Positions 38,409 to 46,000 of a stretch of DNA of 49,600 bases are shown here, in pieces. Position numbers and translations under genes: made by a program. The stretch covers positions 1 through 49,600 of the forward strand of contig QCII01000011.1 of NCBI GenBank assembly GCA_003216775.1, given 5' to 3'. Each line of letters begins with the position of its first letter. The first letter of the stretch is position 1. The notes beneath the pieces are model-generated. The model searched no databases and was not told the origin of the DNA. It was given only the letters and a program-made list of their open reading frames with translations. Source of the stretch: Prochlorococcus sp. AG-402-K21 (GTDB lineage Bacteria; Cyanobacteriota; Cyanobacteriia; PCC-6307; Cyanobiaceae).

Positions 38409-38741
38409 ATGATTAATGCATACAAAATCTTTTGGTCTAAAGCTTTCGACTTTAAAGGTCGCAGTACTAGAAGTGAATATTGGTGGGCTTATCTAGCAAA
38501 TACCATAGTTTATTTTTTACTAGCTTTTTTTGTTGGTATTTCATCAGTAACAAATGAAACCCTTAATCTTATTTATATTCTTTACGCATTAGGGCAATTT
38601 ATACCAAGTATCTCCATTTGCATTCGCAGAGTGAGAGACATGGGTAAAGGTTGGCAATGGATCTTTATAAATTTAATTCCTATTGTTGGAGCGATTTGGT
38701 ATATCGTTCTCTTATGTCAACCATCCTTACCAAACGCTTAA
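38409..38741 (+). CDS. DUF805 membrane protein
   Basis: 110 aa. FDFKGRSTRSEYWWAYLANT is the DUF805 signature (FxGRxxRxEYW), followed by three to four spans and the conserved RRVRDMGKGW. Family function is unknown; found widely in bacteria and in phage-associated regions. ATG 38409. Confidence 0.88.
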   Translation: MINAYKIFWSKAFDFKGRSTRSEYWWAYLANTIVYFLLAFFVGISSVTNETLNLIYILYALGQFIPSISICIRRVRDMGKGWQWIFINLIPIVGAIWYIVLLCQPSLPNA

Positions 38742-38867
38742 ATATAAACTTAAACAAGAAAAACTTAACTCAGGGAAAGAAAACTTAATTTAAATTTTTA
38801 AGCTAAATCAATTAAGGGAAAATCAATGTAGATAATTAAGTCTTAAAAACTTATTTTATTTTGCATA

Positions 38868-38911
38868 TGCTTTGGGAGCTATAGGTTTTATGTTAGATTC
38901 CTTTCGCCCGG
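38868..38911 (+). repeat. tRNA-Pro 3' fragment, most decayed and last copy
   Basis: TGCTTTGGGAGCTATAGG, then GATTCCTTTCGCCCG, followed by GGCTCAGCTAATGATAA, a remnant of the TCAGTTATAGCAG-type flank. No further copy is seen to the right. Confidence 0.8.
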
Positions 38912-38993
38912 AAGATCTATGACAGAAAGGCTCAGCTAATGATAATTAGTCTTCAAAAGGTCCTTCCCTCCTATTTACTTCTAATAAGTGAAT

Positions 38994-39113
38994 TTACCTT
39001 TTGGCTAAGTAAATTATTACTGTCATTGTACTCATAGCAACAATATATAAATTCCATATATTTGAACTATTTCTACTAAAATTTTGAACCCAATGAGGAA
39101 TACCATCTGACAT
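38994..39113 (-). CDS. Small membrane protein, 39 aa
   Basis: ATG 39113. MSDGIPHWVQNFSRNSSNIW, then a span (LYIVAMSTMTVIIYLAKR). Family unknown. Confidence 0.5.
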   Translation of the reverse strand: MSDGIPHWVQNFSRNSSNIWNLYIVAMSTMTVIIYLAKR

Positions 39114-39204
39114 AAAAAAGTTAATCCAATTAAAAACACTATTTGCAATCCTAAAGCCTATCTATTTAATATTTCTTGCTTCTTTTAAATAAATTTATTA
39201 TTAA

Positions 39205-39927
39205 CTAGTCAAATGTTTTTGAAGAGTTCTCAAGTAATTTATTTAATTCTGCGAGTTCTTGTTTAGTAAATTCACGATATTTACCTATTGGTAAGTCTAA
39301 CTTAATATTCATAATTCTTACACGCTTTAATGACTGCACTCTGTATCCTAACGAGTCACACATTCTCCTAATCTGACGGTTAAGTCCTTGAGTAAGTACA
39401 ATTTTGAATTCTTTTGGCCCCAATTGTTTAACAAAACAATTCTTAGTTATGGTTTCTAATATTTCAACTCCATTACTCATACGATTAATAAAGTCACTAT
39501 TAATAGGACGATTAACGCTTACAATGTATTCTTTTTCATGATTATTTCTTGCTCTCAGTATTTTATTTACGATGTCTCCATCGTTAGTTAAAAAAATTAA
39601 TCCCTCACTAGGCTTATCCAATCTTCCAACAGGAAAAATTCTTGTAGGATACTTAATGAAATCTATTATGTTATCAGCCTCTACTGTTCTATCTGTTGTA
39701 CAAACAATTCCAACAGGTTTATTAAAGGCTAAGTACACGTTTTTGTGTTTAGTTAATTTTTCTATTCTTTCGCCTTCAACCTCCACTTGATCACCTTCCT
39801 CTACCTTTGCACCCATTTCTGGAATTTTACCATTAATGGTGACTTTTCCTTCCTCAATTAATCTATCTGCACCTCTTCTGGAACAATACCCGACTTCGCT
39901 TAAATATTTATTTATTCTAGTAGCCAT
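39205..39927 (-). CDS. rluF: 23S rRNA pseudouridine synthase, RluF/RsuA family
   Basis: 240 aa. An S4-like RNA-binding domain (TRINKYLSEVGYCSRRGADR) at the N-terminus, then the catalytic domain with GRLDKPSEGL (catalytic Asp104) and LTQGLNRQIRRMCDSLGYRV. Isomerises uridine in rRNA; RluF-type because of NRQIRRMC. The upstream minus strand carries TTGACACTCGATTTAAAATAAG (written here in two parts: TTGACACTCGAT, TTAAAATAAG), linking it to the TCGATCTAA set. Confidence 0.92.
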   Translation of the reverse strand: MATRINKYLSEVGYCSRRGADRLIEEGKVTINGKIPEMGAKVEEGDQVEVEGERIEKLTKHKNVYLAFNKPVGIVCTTDRTVEADNIIDFIKYPTRIFPVGRLDKPSEGLIFLTNDGDIVNKILRARNNHEKEYIVSVNRPINSDFINRMSNGVEILETITKNCFVKQLGPKEFKIVLTQGLNRQIRRMCDSLGYRVQSLKRVRIMNIKLDLPIGKYREFTKQELAELNKLLENSSKTFD

Positions 39928-39959
39928 TTTGGATATTTCTTTATTATCTGTTTTAAGAA

Positions 39960-39994
39960 TTGACTAATTCCTCTTATTTTAAATCGAGTGTCAA
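39960..39994 (-). promoter_or_regulatory. TTGACACTCGATTTAA element upstream of rluF
   Basis: Minus strand TTGACA (complement 39989-39994), CTCGATTTAAAATAAG, followed by GAATT-AGTC-AATTC. About 33 bp of leader separates it from ATG 39927, unlike the other members. Confidence 0.5.
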
Positions 39995-40070
39995 TTTAAG
40001 TTAATATTCAATTTATTCTTTTTCAAATTATTTTATTAGTAAGTTCTGCCGAACAGATCTAAATCTCTTT

Positions 40071-40298
40071 CTAAATCCAAACTTCTTCAATTCCCTTGCA
40101 TCGCTCAGAAAGTAATCTTTCATAATTTTCTATAGCTAAATCTATTTCAAAAGAAACTGTATTAGTTATTAATGGTGTTTTGTTACCTAATACTCCCACT
40201 ATTTTTCAAGTATCTATAACTATATTCTCAAAAAATCCATCAATACTCTTTTCATTTTTCTTAAATTTTTTAACTTCTGACCTATTTGAATTAATCAA
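40071..40298 (-). pseudogene. Small gene remnant with in-frame stop
   Basis: The frame reads NSNRSEVKKFKKNEKSIDGF, FENIVIDT, a TGA, then KIVGVLGNKTPLITNTVSFE and IDLAIENYERLLSERCKG. The end loosely resembles the DUF1651-like C-terminus (AxxxYxxLLxE). No ATG at the start. Probably a decayed gene. Confidence 0.5.
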
Positions 40299-40348
40299 CT
40301 AACAATATTTAACCATTAATCTAACCTTGGAATTAGTAAGCGTTCAAT

Positions 40349-40987
40349 CTAAAACAAACTCATTTGATCATTTTCTTTTTTCTTTAAATCTTCTACTAGC
40401 CAACCATCAGGTGACCAACTCATTATGATTAGTAATAACCCTTTTAATTCATCAGAATCTTTAACTTGCTCCGTCCATTGTTCTTCAAATCCATTAGGTA
40501 TTATCACAGGCATACGGTGATGTAAAGGTTTAATTAAATCATTTGGTTCGGTTGTTAAAACACAGCAGCTCTCAAGTTCTGCTCCATCTGGTGAGGTCCA
40601 CTTACTCCAAATTCCTCCCAACCAAAAAGTCTCACAATTCGCTTTTCGTACACGATATTTTTTTTCAAAAAAACCACTGGCAGGTATTAGGCACCTTTTA
40701 TGTTTCCAACTTCCACTAAATAATTTTTTTTCTTCTATGGTTTCTAATCTTGCATTAACTGGTCTTGGTCTATCTTTGCCAAATGGGTCTCTCGCCCAAG
40801 GGGAAATAAAACCCCATGTCATAAAAGTAGTTTTAATTCTTCCTTCGTTTTTTATCACAAGCATAGGATCATTAGGTCTTATGAGATTTTGAGTCTCGTA
40901 TTTAGAATCAAGTCCACTTGGATAGTCTTGTTTCAAAAACTTTGGCAAATTCTCAAATTTAGTTTTCAGTTCAAATCTTCCGCACAT
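40349..40987 (-). CDS. SRAP/YedK-type abasic-site DNA-protein crosslink protein
   Basis: 212 aa. MCGRFELK exposes Cys2 after Met removal, the residue that bonds covalently to abasic sites in ssDNA. Other family landmarks: RPNDPMLVI, NARLETI (Glu), RCLIPASGFFE and PLHHRMPVI (His). It shields AP sites during replication (HMCES/YedK). The upstream minus strand has GTAGATCTAAAATAAGG (about 41037-41053), a weak TCGATCTAA-type site. Confidence 0.92.
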   Translation of the reverse strand: MCGRFELKTKFENLPKFLKQDYPSGLDSKYETQNLIRPNDPMLVIKNEGRIKTTFMTWGFISPWARDPFGKDRPRPVNARLETIEEKKLFSGSWKHKRCLIPASGFFEKKYRVRKANCETFWLGGIWSKWTSPDGAELESCCVLTTEPNDLIKPLHHRMPVIIPNGFEEQWTEQVKDSDELKGLLLIIMSWSPDGWLVEDLKKKENDQMSLF

Positions 40988-41180
40988 TAATTTTTAAAAT
41001 CTTTTTAAACCCACTTATAAAAAGCAGCAAATTTTCCTTATTTTAGATCTACTTACGATTTTCTCAAATAAAAAAACAAATTTTTTGATCGCAAAAAGTT
41101 TTACATCTAAATAATTAAAAGAAAATATAGTTATTGAAAAGCTTCCTCAAATTTAATTTAAATGTTTCAAACTGATATTA

Positions 41181-41327
41181 ATGACAGATCCTATTCTCTA
41201 TTTATCAATGTTTCTTGGATTTGGAGGAGTTTATGTATTAATCTCTTCCTTCCATGACGATGACGATGGTGATGATGACGGAGAAAAATTTAATAATAAT
41301 TTCCAATATGCTAATTCAGCGAGATAG
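41181..41327 (+). CDS. MTDPIL-family small membrane protein with acidic tail, 48 aa
   Basis: The N-terminal anchor MTDPILYLSMFLGFGGVYVL is shared with the 30-aa peptide at 26549. The tail is strongly acidic (HDDDDGDDDGEK), facing away from the membrane, perhaps metal-binding. ATG 41181. Confidence 0.65.
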   Translation: MTDPILYLSMFLGFGGVYVLISSFHDDDDGDDDGEKFNNNFQYANSAR

Positions 41328-41580
41328 TTGATAAGATTAAAAAGCAATAATTTTTTGGTTATAATTAGCTCTCTGAATATTCACTCTATCTATGTAGAAA
41401 AAGATTTTTCGTAGTATTGGTAATATTATCTTTTTTTATAGTAAGTAAATCATTATATTCATTTTTTAATTTAATTGTTGGTCCTCTATCCGTATATGTT
41501 TGTGCCTTAAACCGTACATTTTTGTTAGTCAATTGTTAAGTAAGCCTAGTTAGAACTTAGTAGTAGCAGATTTAATTTAA

Positions 41581-41766
41581 ATGCCTTCAACACCGATCAA
41601 ATCTTGTAATAAATATGTGTTGAGTTACAAAGATTCATCAAATAATACACATGAAGTTGGCTTCTATGCTCGCGATGCTTACGATTGCATAATGCTTGCT
41701 AGAGAATTCAACTCTTTTATACATGAAAATCCAGGATCTGTAATCAGAATCCAACAAAAATTTTGA
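41581..41766 (+). CDS. Hypothetical small protein, 61 aa
   Basis: ATG 41581. MPSTPIKSCNKYVLSYKDSS, then an alpha/beta-like stretch (EVGFYARDAYDCIMLAREFN). Two Cys. Followed 11 bp later by the 54-aa gene. Family unknown. Confidence 0.55.
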   Translation: MPSTPIKSCNKYVLSYKDSSNNTHEVGFYARDAYDCIMLAREFNSFIHENPGSVIRIQQKF

Positions 41767-41777
41767 GGTAATTAATT

Positions 41778-41942
41778 ATGAATTTAAAGAGATCACCATT
41801 CGCTATTCAAGATAAAAATGCAAGAGACCTTGATAATACAAAAGATTATCCAACTGTTGCAGATTTAATGAGAGAACAGAAGGTCCCACAAGATGGAGTA
41901 AATACGGTTCACCATAGAAGAGATTTAGACTCTCTAGGCTAG
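41778..41942 (+). CDS. Hypothetical small protein, 54 aa (intact copy)
   Basis: MNLKRSPFAIQDKNARDLDN, then DYPTVADLMREQKVP and a basic tail HHRRDLDSLG. The nonsense-mutated homologue is at 31025. GAGG lies 15-12 bp upstream of the ATG. Function unknown. Confidence 0.65.
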   Translation: MNLKRSPFAIQDKNARDLDNTKDYPTVADLMREQKVPQDGVNTVHHRRDLDSLG

Positions 41943-42089
41943 TTTTTCAAAAATGGCTAGTTACTAATTTTAAAAAATCAACCATCGTGGAAATGTTGTT
42001 TGCATTTCATTCATAAGAAAATTTTTCCAAACTAAAAAAGTACTAACCTTCTATATTAGATAAACTGTAGATCATTTAAAGATTTACTA

Positions 42090-42401
42090 TTAATTTGAGT
42101 CTGCTGCAATTTCTTTTTGCACAGAGAGAAATTCTTGATCGGTTAAAACTGGTGTGACTTCAATTTCTACTCCAAAATTATCGACCCAGATGCTACTCCA
42201 TTTCCAAATGTTCTGATGGTTTGAAGATTCAACTATTGCCCAACCATTAGCTCCCTCAGGATTTACTACTCGATTAATGACTTTAAACCCATCAAACTCA
42301 TCACCTTTGCAACCCCCTTCAACAAAACCTGCGAAAGCTTCTGCTCCTTGCATATGACTTTCTTGATCTGGGAATTGCCAGTGTACTATGTATGTTTGCA
42401 T
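42090..42401 (-). CDS. DUF3303 family protein
   Basis: 103 aa. MQTYIVHWQFPDQESHMQGA, then VNPEGANGWAIVESSNHQNI and VEIEVTPVLTDQEF, the same layout as the 90-aa member at 32756 (EGWIVLK, TPVFTDEE). A small alpha/beta barrel protein of unknown activity. No TCGATCTAA element is seen upstream. Confidence 0.82.
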   Translation of the reverse strand: MQTYIVHWQFPDQESHMQGAEAFAGFVEGGCKGDEFDGFKVINRVVNPEGANGWAIVESSNHQNIWKWSSIWVDNFGVEIEVTPVLTDQEFLSVQKEIAADSN

Positions 42402-42524
42402 TAATAAAAATAATTTCCTTTAATTATTAATTATTCAATTTAAAAATTAAATAAAAAGTCTTTATACACTAATTAAAAAAAGCTAAGCCTAAAATGCAAA
42501 ATAACAAAAAAAAAGACTCTTACG

Positions 42525-42705
42525 AGCCTAGGTGATGGGGACTCCTATCATGACAAATTAAATAAAAACAAACAACCCCATCAATAGGTAATTTTTATTG
42601 CTTACAAACACCATATATAGTGCTAAGATTTTACAAAGGCTGGGTGATGGGGATTATCCTGCTTTTTTATTGGGGGCTAAGCTAAAGCTAAAGCCCTTTT
42701 TTTAT
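42525..42705 (+). ncRNA. Candidate small non-coding RNA
   Basis: No ORF. GGTGATGGGGA occurs at 42531 and again at 42643, and CCCCATCA (42576-42583) can pair with either. It ends in GGGCT (42674-42678)/AGCCC (42692-42696) with seven T, a good terminator. Two mutually exclusive pairings suggest a switchable structure. Both ends of the transcript are guesses except the terminator. Confidence 0.55.
42674..42703 (+). terminator. Terminator of the candidate ncRNA
   Basis: GGGCT/AGCCC stem with a 13-nt loop and a T7 tract. Confidence 0.7.
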
Positions 42706-43030
42706 AGAAAAATTTACTTTAATCAATAACGACAGATCTAGGATTAAAGTATTTGAACTTTTGAAGATAAACAAAGCCATCTTCAATCATTAATGCAATT
42801 TTGATTTATTATGGATGTGTTGATTAGCGACTAAGTAAACGACTTATGAAAAGTTATAGGGTTTAATATATCGAAGAAGCTAGAAAAAAATATAAAAAAA
42901 TATTAGAGGAATGATGGGCAAAAACTTATAGATTCAATAGATTTTTAAAACTTGATAATTAGGTTTTTACCTGAAATTTGACATTGTTTGAAAATAATTG
43001 CTAGATAATCTTCAGAGGAGAGGATTAATT

Positions 43031-43198
43031 ATGAAAAAAGACATTTATACGAACATGAATAATTCAGATGCTTTGGAAAGTTTTTTTGAATGTATTACTT
43101 CTTGTAGCATCAATAGTGAGGGAGTAGGTTGCACAACAGCATGTTATGTAAAACATTTAGAACCAAATAATATCGATTACCCTTTAAAATTTTCATAG
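43031..43198 (+). CDS. Twin CX3C small protein, 55 aa
   Basis: Start ATG 43031 after GAGGAG; the frame is open from 42998 without a better start. The centre reads FFECITSCSINSEGVGCTTA then CYVKHL: CITSC and CTTAC are two CX3C motifs separated by 10 residues. This would form a disulfide-pinned helical hairpin or a metal site. Cytosolic by lack of signal. Function unknown. Confidence 0.65.
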   Translation: MKKDIYTNMNNSDALESFFECITSCSINSEGVGCTTACYVKHLEPNNIDYPLKFS

Positions 43199-43231
43199 GC
43201 AAAGCTTATTGATAATTATTATATTTCATTT

Positions 43232-43345
43232 ATGTTATTTCCTCCTCCTCAAGTTATTTTTGGTCTATTGCTTTTATCTATAGCAGTAGTTCTAATATGG
43301 GATATTAGATACAATCCTTTTGGAGAAGACGAAGACGGGATTTAA
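43232..43345 (+). CDS. Small membrane protein, 37 aa
   Basis: ATG 43232. MLFPPPQVIFGLLLLSIAVV, then LIWDIRYNPFGEDEDGI: one span and an acidic tail. Convergent with the 43349 gene, 3 bp apart. Confidence 0.55.
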   Translation: MLFPPPQVIFGLLLLSIAVVLIWDIRYNPFGEDEDGI

Positions 43346-43348
43346 TCT

Positions 43349-43465
43349 TCAACTAGGAAGCTGATTTGTAGGTGGTGCGTGAAAACGCCGTTTCTTTCTT
43401 TTGATTCTTTTGTAAGCGACTAAAGAGCCTAATAATAACAATGTAATAGCTATTGAGTTAATCAT
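43349..43465 (-). CDS. Small membrane protein, RRFHAPP family, 38 aa
   Basis: MINSIAITLLLLGSLVAYKR, then IKRKKRRFHAPPTNQLPS. Paralogue of the 44-aa protein at 35532 (tail KRKFHAPPIHQLPN). Confidence 0.65.
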   Translation of the reverse strand: MINSIAITLLLLGSLVAYKRIKRKKRRFHAPPTNQLPS

Positions 43466-43646
43466 ATTGAGTAGTTTTATATATATAAAAACAAATATCT
43501 CCTAAATTTCAATGATTAAAGTTATTTATTTAAAAGTGAATAATCAGAGACTAATTTTTAATATTTAGCTTTGACACTAGGTACCCAAAACAACCAATAG
43601 AAAATGCTTATCTGACTAAAAGTAATTTCTATGCAATAAGAATAAA

Positions 43647-43752
43647 TCACTTTTTCTTATTTCTCATTTGATATTGTAGAACAGCTTTTAGGTGTTGTAC
43701 TTCTTTTTCTAAAGTCTAAATTTTTTTTTTCTAGTTCTTCATTAGTTGCCAT
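43647..43752 (-). pseudogene. Frameshifted leucine-zipper-like small gene
   Basis: MATNEELEKK in one frame, then, after an A9 run, TLEKEVQHLKAVLQYQMRNK in the next frame preceded by a TAG. Joined, they give a regular heptad (LEKExxxLKxxLxxQ). The A run is the likely slip site. Confidence 0.6.
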
Positions 43753-43898
43753 GTTTTTTAGAGATAAATTCCTTGATATTTATACTATTAAAAAAAGTGA
43801 ATTGTTATCCATGGCAAGCGTCAAATAAGTATTAGAGCCTATTGAAAGGCATAATTTCTCTAGATAAATTATGCGGAGTATAAATTTAGAGGCAATTT

Positions 43899-44042
43899 AT
43901 GAGTGGAGATTATGAGACACTAGAAATCAATCAACCTAAAATTACATATTTTGAGAAAAGATCCGATAATAATACAAAATGGTTAGATGAATTAATCAAT
44001 CAAATTGAAGATATGAAAAACAATATATCCAAATCTGCTTAA
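43899..44042 (+). CDS. Small protein MSGDYETLEI, 47 aa (intact copy)
   Basis: MSGDYETLEINQPKITYFEK then a helical end. The stop overlaps the next ATG (TAATG at 44040-44044). The frameshifted homologue is at 31810. First of a tight run 43899-44391. Confidence 0.7.
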   Translation: MSGDYETLEINQPKITYFEKRSDNNTKWLDELINQIEDMKNNISKSA

Positions 44043-44158
44043 TGACAGAAAAAGAGTTGAAGGAAATAGAGAAATTTGCAAAAGAAAATGGATACAATGA
44101 CGAGCTAAAAGATATATATTTAAGGGAAGTTATTGATAGAAATAAAGAATACGAATGA
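44042..44158 (+). CDS. Small acidic/basic helical protein, 38 aa
   Basis: MTEKELKEIEKFAKENGYND, then ELKDIYLREVIDRNKEYE. Same family as 35659 and the halves of 15169 (KEI...GYxxEL...DR). It overlaps the following ATG (ATGA at 44155). Confidence 0.65.
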   Translation: MTEKELKEIEKFAKENGYNDELKDIYLREVIDRNKEYE

Positions 44159-44391
44159 GATCAAATTTTCGACCAAATATCCGACTAGCTACAAACATTC
44201 TTTTAGTTATTGGTACTTTTGCTATTGCTTTAAAGATTGCTCCAATAGCAGAGTTATATCAGGAAAAAAATTTATGTATTAAATATTTAAAACATCAAAT
44301 AGATCGAGACAAACTTATCAAAAGACTAAAAATAGTTAAACAAGCAAATCCATCTAGTATTTGTGACTCTATCCTTAATACAAATACTTAA
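44155..44391 (+). CDS. Single-span protein, 78 aa
   Basis: ATG 44155 overlaps the previous stop. One span (IRLATNILLVIGTFAIALKI), then a soluble part with two Cys (LCIKYLK, SSICDSI). It could be a periplasmic disulfide-bearing domain. Family unknown. Confidence 0.6.
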   Translation: MRSNFRPNIRLATNILLVIGTFAIALKIAPIAELYQEKNLCIKYLKHQIDRDKLIKRLKIVKQANPSSICDSILNTNT

Positions 44392-44400
44392 TTTGAAATA

Positions 44401-44622
44401 ATGCATATTTTTCTTGGAAATTTTAAATTTTTAATTTTTTTATTTTCCTTATCTCTAAATTTCAATAGTTATTCGCATGCACATATAAGGGGTACATTTC
44501 TTTCTAAAGAGGACGCCGAAAATAGATCTTTAGAACTTGGTTGCAAAGGAATACATAAGAATCAAGATAAATGGATGCCATGCAAAAACGAAAAAGAATT
44601 ACATATCTATTTGAGGAAATAG
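44401..44622 (+). CDS. DUF3721 secreted protein
   Basis: 73 aa. Signal sequence (MHIFLGNFKFLIFLFSLSLN to about YSHA), then HIRGTFLSKEDAENRSLELG and CKGIHKNQDKWMPCKN, which is the DUF3721 pattern (HxxGTFxxxxxAExxxxxLGC...WMPC). The next gene, a PepSY-like membrane protein, starts at the base after its stop. The two conserved Cys suggest a periplasmic disulfide. Confidence 0.8.
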   Translation: MHIFLGNFKFLIFLFSLSLNFNSYSHAHIRGTFLSKEDAENRSLELGCKGIHKNQDKWMPCKNEKELHIYLRK

Positions 44623-44883
44623 ATGGAAAAATTAAAAACAAATCAAAGAAAAATTCACAGAAAAATAACTGCAATTTCAGCAATCCCTTTACTAATTACT
44701 ATTGTATCTGGGACCATCTATAGTATTTTTCAACCACTAGGAATAGATGCTTTTTGGTTAATAAAATGGCATACAGGTAATTTTGGCATTATTAATTTGC
44801 AACCCTTTTACTCGATATTTCTTGGTATAGCTTCAATAATCTCAATAATATCTGGCGTTAAACTATTACAAAAAAAATCTTAG
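44623..44883 (+). CDS. PepSY-associated-type membrane protein
   Basis: 86 aa. RKIHRKITAISAIPLLITIV then SGTIYSI is the first-helix motif of PepSY-associated TM proteins (RxxHRxxGxxxxxxLxxxxxTGxxY); His12 and His50 (KWHTG) lie at membrane ends and could bind heme or metal. Translationally coupled to the DUF3721 gene. Confidence 0.7.
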   Translation: MEKLKTNQRKIHRKITAISAIPLLITIVSGTIYSIFQPLGIDAFWLIKWHTGNFGIINLQPFYSIFLGIASIISIISGVKLLQKKS

Positions 44884-44911
44884 ATATATTTTAAGCCAAG
44901 CCAAAATCTAA

Positions 44912-45112
44912 CTAATTAATACTATTTGCGCCCCCACTTACTAAGAAAATTATCGCTCCTAGTGCCATTGTTGCTACACCCATATAAGGATATTTCTTAA
45001 TTCTTGATTTAGTAATTGGGAGCCATGAAAGGTATCTATCAGATTTATTTAATTCAACTTTTTTTTGTCTAGGTGGCAATCCTAATTCCTCTCTTCTTTT
45101 AGCTTCGCCCAT
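44912..45112 (-). CDS. DUF2839 family protein
   Basis: 66 aa. MGEAKRREELGLPPRQKK is the family hallmark, followed by one span (YMGVATMALGAIIFLVSGGA). A cyanobacterial small membrane protein. Paralogue at 47308. Confidence 0.85.
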   Translation of the reverse strand: MGEAKRREELGLPPRQKKVELNKSDRYLSWLPITKSRIKKYPYMGVATMALGAIIFLVSGGANSIN

Positions 45113-45219
45113 AACCTTAAATTAATTTATATATCAATATTAAAAATTATGTTCTGAACCTGCGAATTAATTTTATTTAAAAAAAAATAGGCCTTTTAAT
45201 AAGGATAAATTATTTAAGT

Positions 45220-45366
45220 TTATTTAGCCTTCTTTAAATATAGATTCTTTGTATTTGCCTGATCTGATGTAAATAACAAAATTAATATAGTTCCAACTAA
45301 AAATGAAAAAATCATTGTTAAACCAACAACTTCAACCATCTCACTAGGCAGATAATTTAGAAACAT
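45220..45366 (-). CDS. Small membrane protein, 48 aa
   Basis: ATG 45366. MFLNYLPSEMVEVVGLTMIF, then the rest of a long span and a basic end LYLKKAK. Family unknown. Confidence 0.5.
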   Translation of the reverse strand: MFLNYLPSEMVEVVGLTMIFSFLVGTILILLFTSDQANTKNLYLKKAK

Positions 45367-45520
45367 AATTAATAGATCTCTTATTTTAAACTTAGCAATT
45401 GTATTTATTATGTAAAGTAAGTCTTGTTTATTAAATTTCGAAAAGAGCTCATTAAGACTTTATACTTTTACTTTTCTCTATGTTCAGGATAAATCCTTTC
45501 TTAGTCCATAAAAAATTTTC

Positions 45521-45727
45521 TTACTTAGCTATCCCTATTTTCTTAAGAAATTTCAGGTAAGGCAAGGCCCAATTACCAAAGGTAAAAGAGATTGTCGCAT
45601 TTTTTGTAGTTGGGAATAATGTTTTAGAACGCTTAGAGACTAATTTAGAGAATTTCTTAATAGTCTCTGCTTCTAGATTATCCATATACAATTTTTTTTG
45701 AACACCTCGATTTTTCTTCTGTGGCAA
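45521..45727 (-). CDS. Hypothetical basic protein, start uncertain
   Basis: 68 aa from TTG 45727, but the frame is open to about 45827 (reading DQVLWFIENYLPQKKNR across the TTG) with no ATG. The first ATG inside is MDNLEAE (45682). The gene may have lost its start. Aromatic C-terminus FTFGNWALPYLKFLKK. Confidence 0.45.
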   Translation of the reverse strand: MPQKKNRGVQKKLYMDNLEAETIKKFSKLVSKRSKTLFPTTKNATISFTFGNWALPYLKFLKKIGIAK

Positions 45728-45944
45728 ATAATTTTCTATAAACCATAAGACTTGATCTAACTTTGATTTATTGGTTGAGTTATTAAATTGGTTATATTTC
45801 TTTTTAAAAATCTTTATTTACCTCTTTATTCCTAAATTAAATTTGCCATTTATATATTTTTAAATCAATAGTAAAAGCATAAAAATAATTTTCTTTTAAT
45901 AATCGAGAATAGGCAAAAGAAATATATTTTATTTTTTGATAAAA

Positions 45945-45971
45945 AAAAGAGGGATGAATCCCTCTCTTTTT
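45945..45971. terminator. Bidirectional terminator
   Basis: AGAGGGAT/ATCCCTCT (45949-45966) flanked by A and T runs. Confidence 0.7.
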
Positions 45972-46000
45972 GATCAGTTCAAAATAAGAATTTAATTTTT

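Noticed and set aside
1754-38911. Integron cassette array
   Set aside because: There is no integron integrase, no attC-type folded sites and no uniform gene orientation. The shared repeat is a tRNA 3' end, which fits site-specific tyrosine-recombinase insertion at a tRNA better.
42846-42918. Small ORF beginning MKSYRV and continuing after a stop as YIEEARKKYKKILEE
   Set aside because: It is interrupted by a stop codon after six residues and no intact homologue is in the window, so I cannot support either a gene or a named pseudogene.
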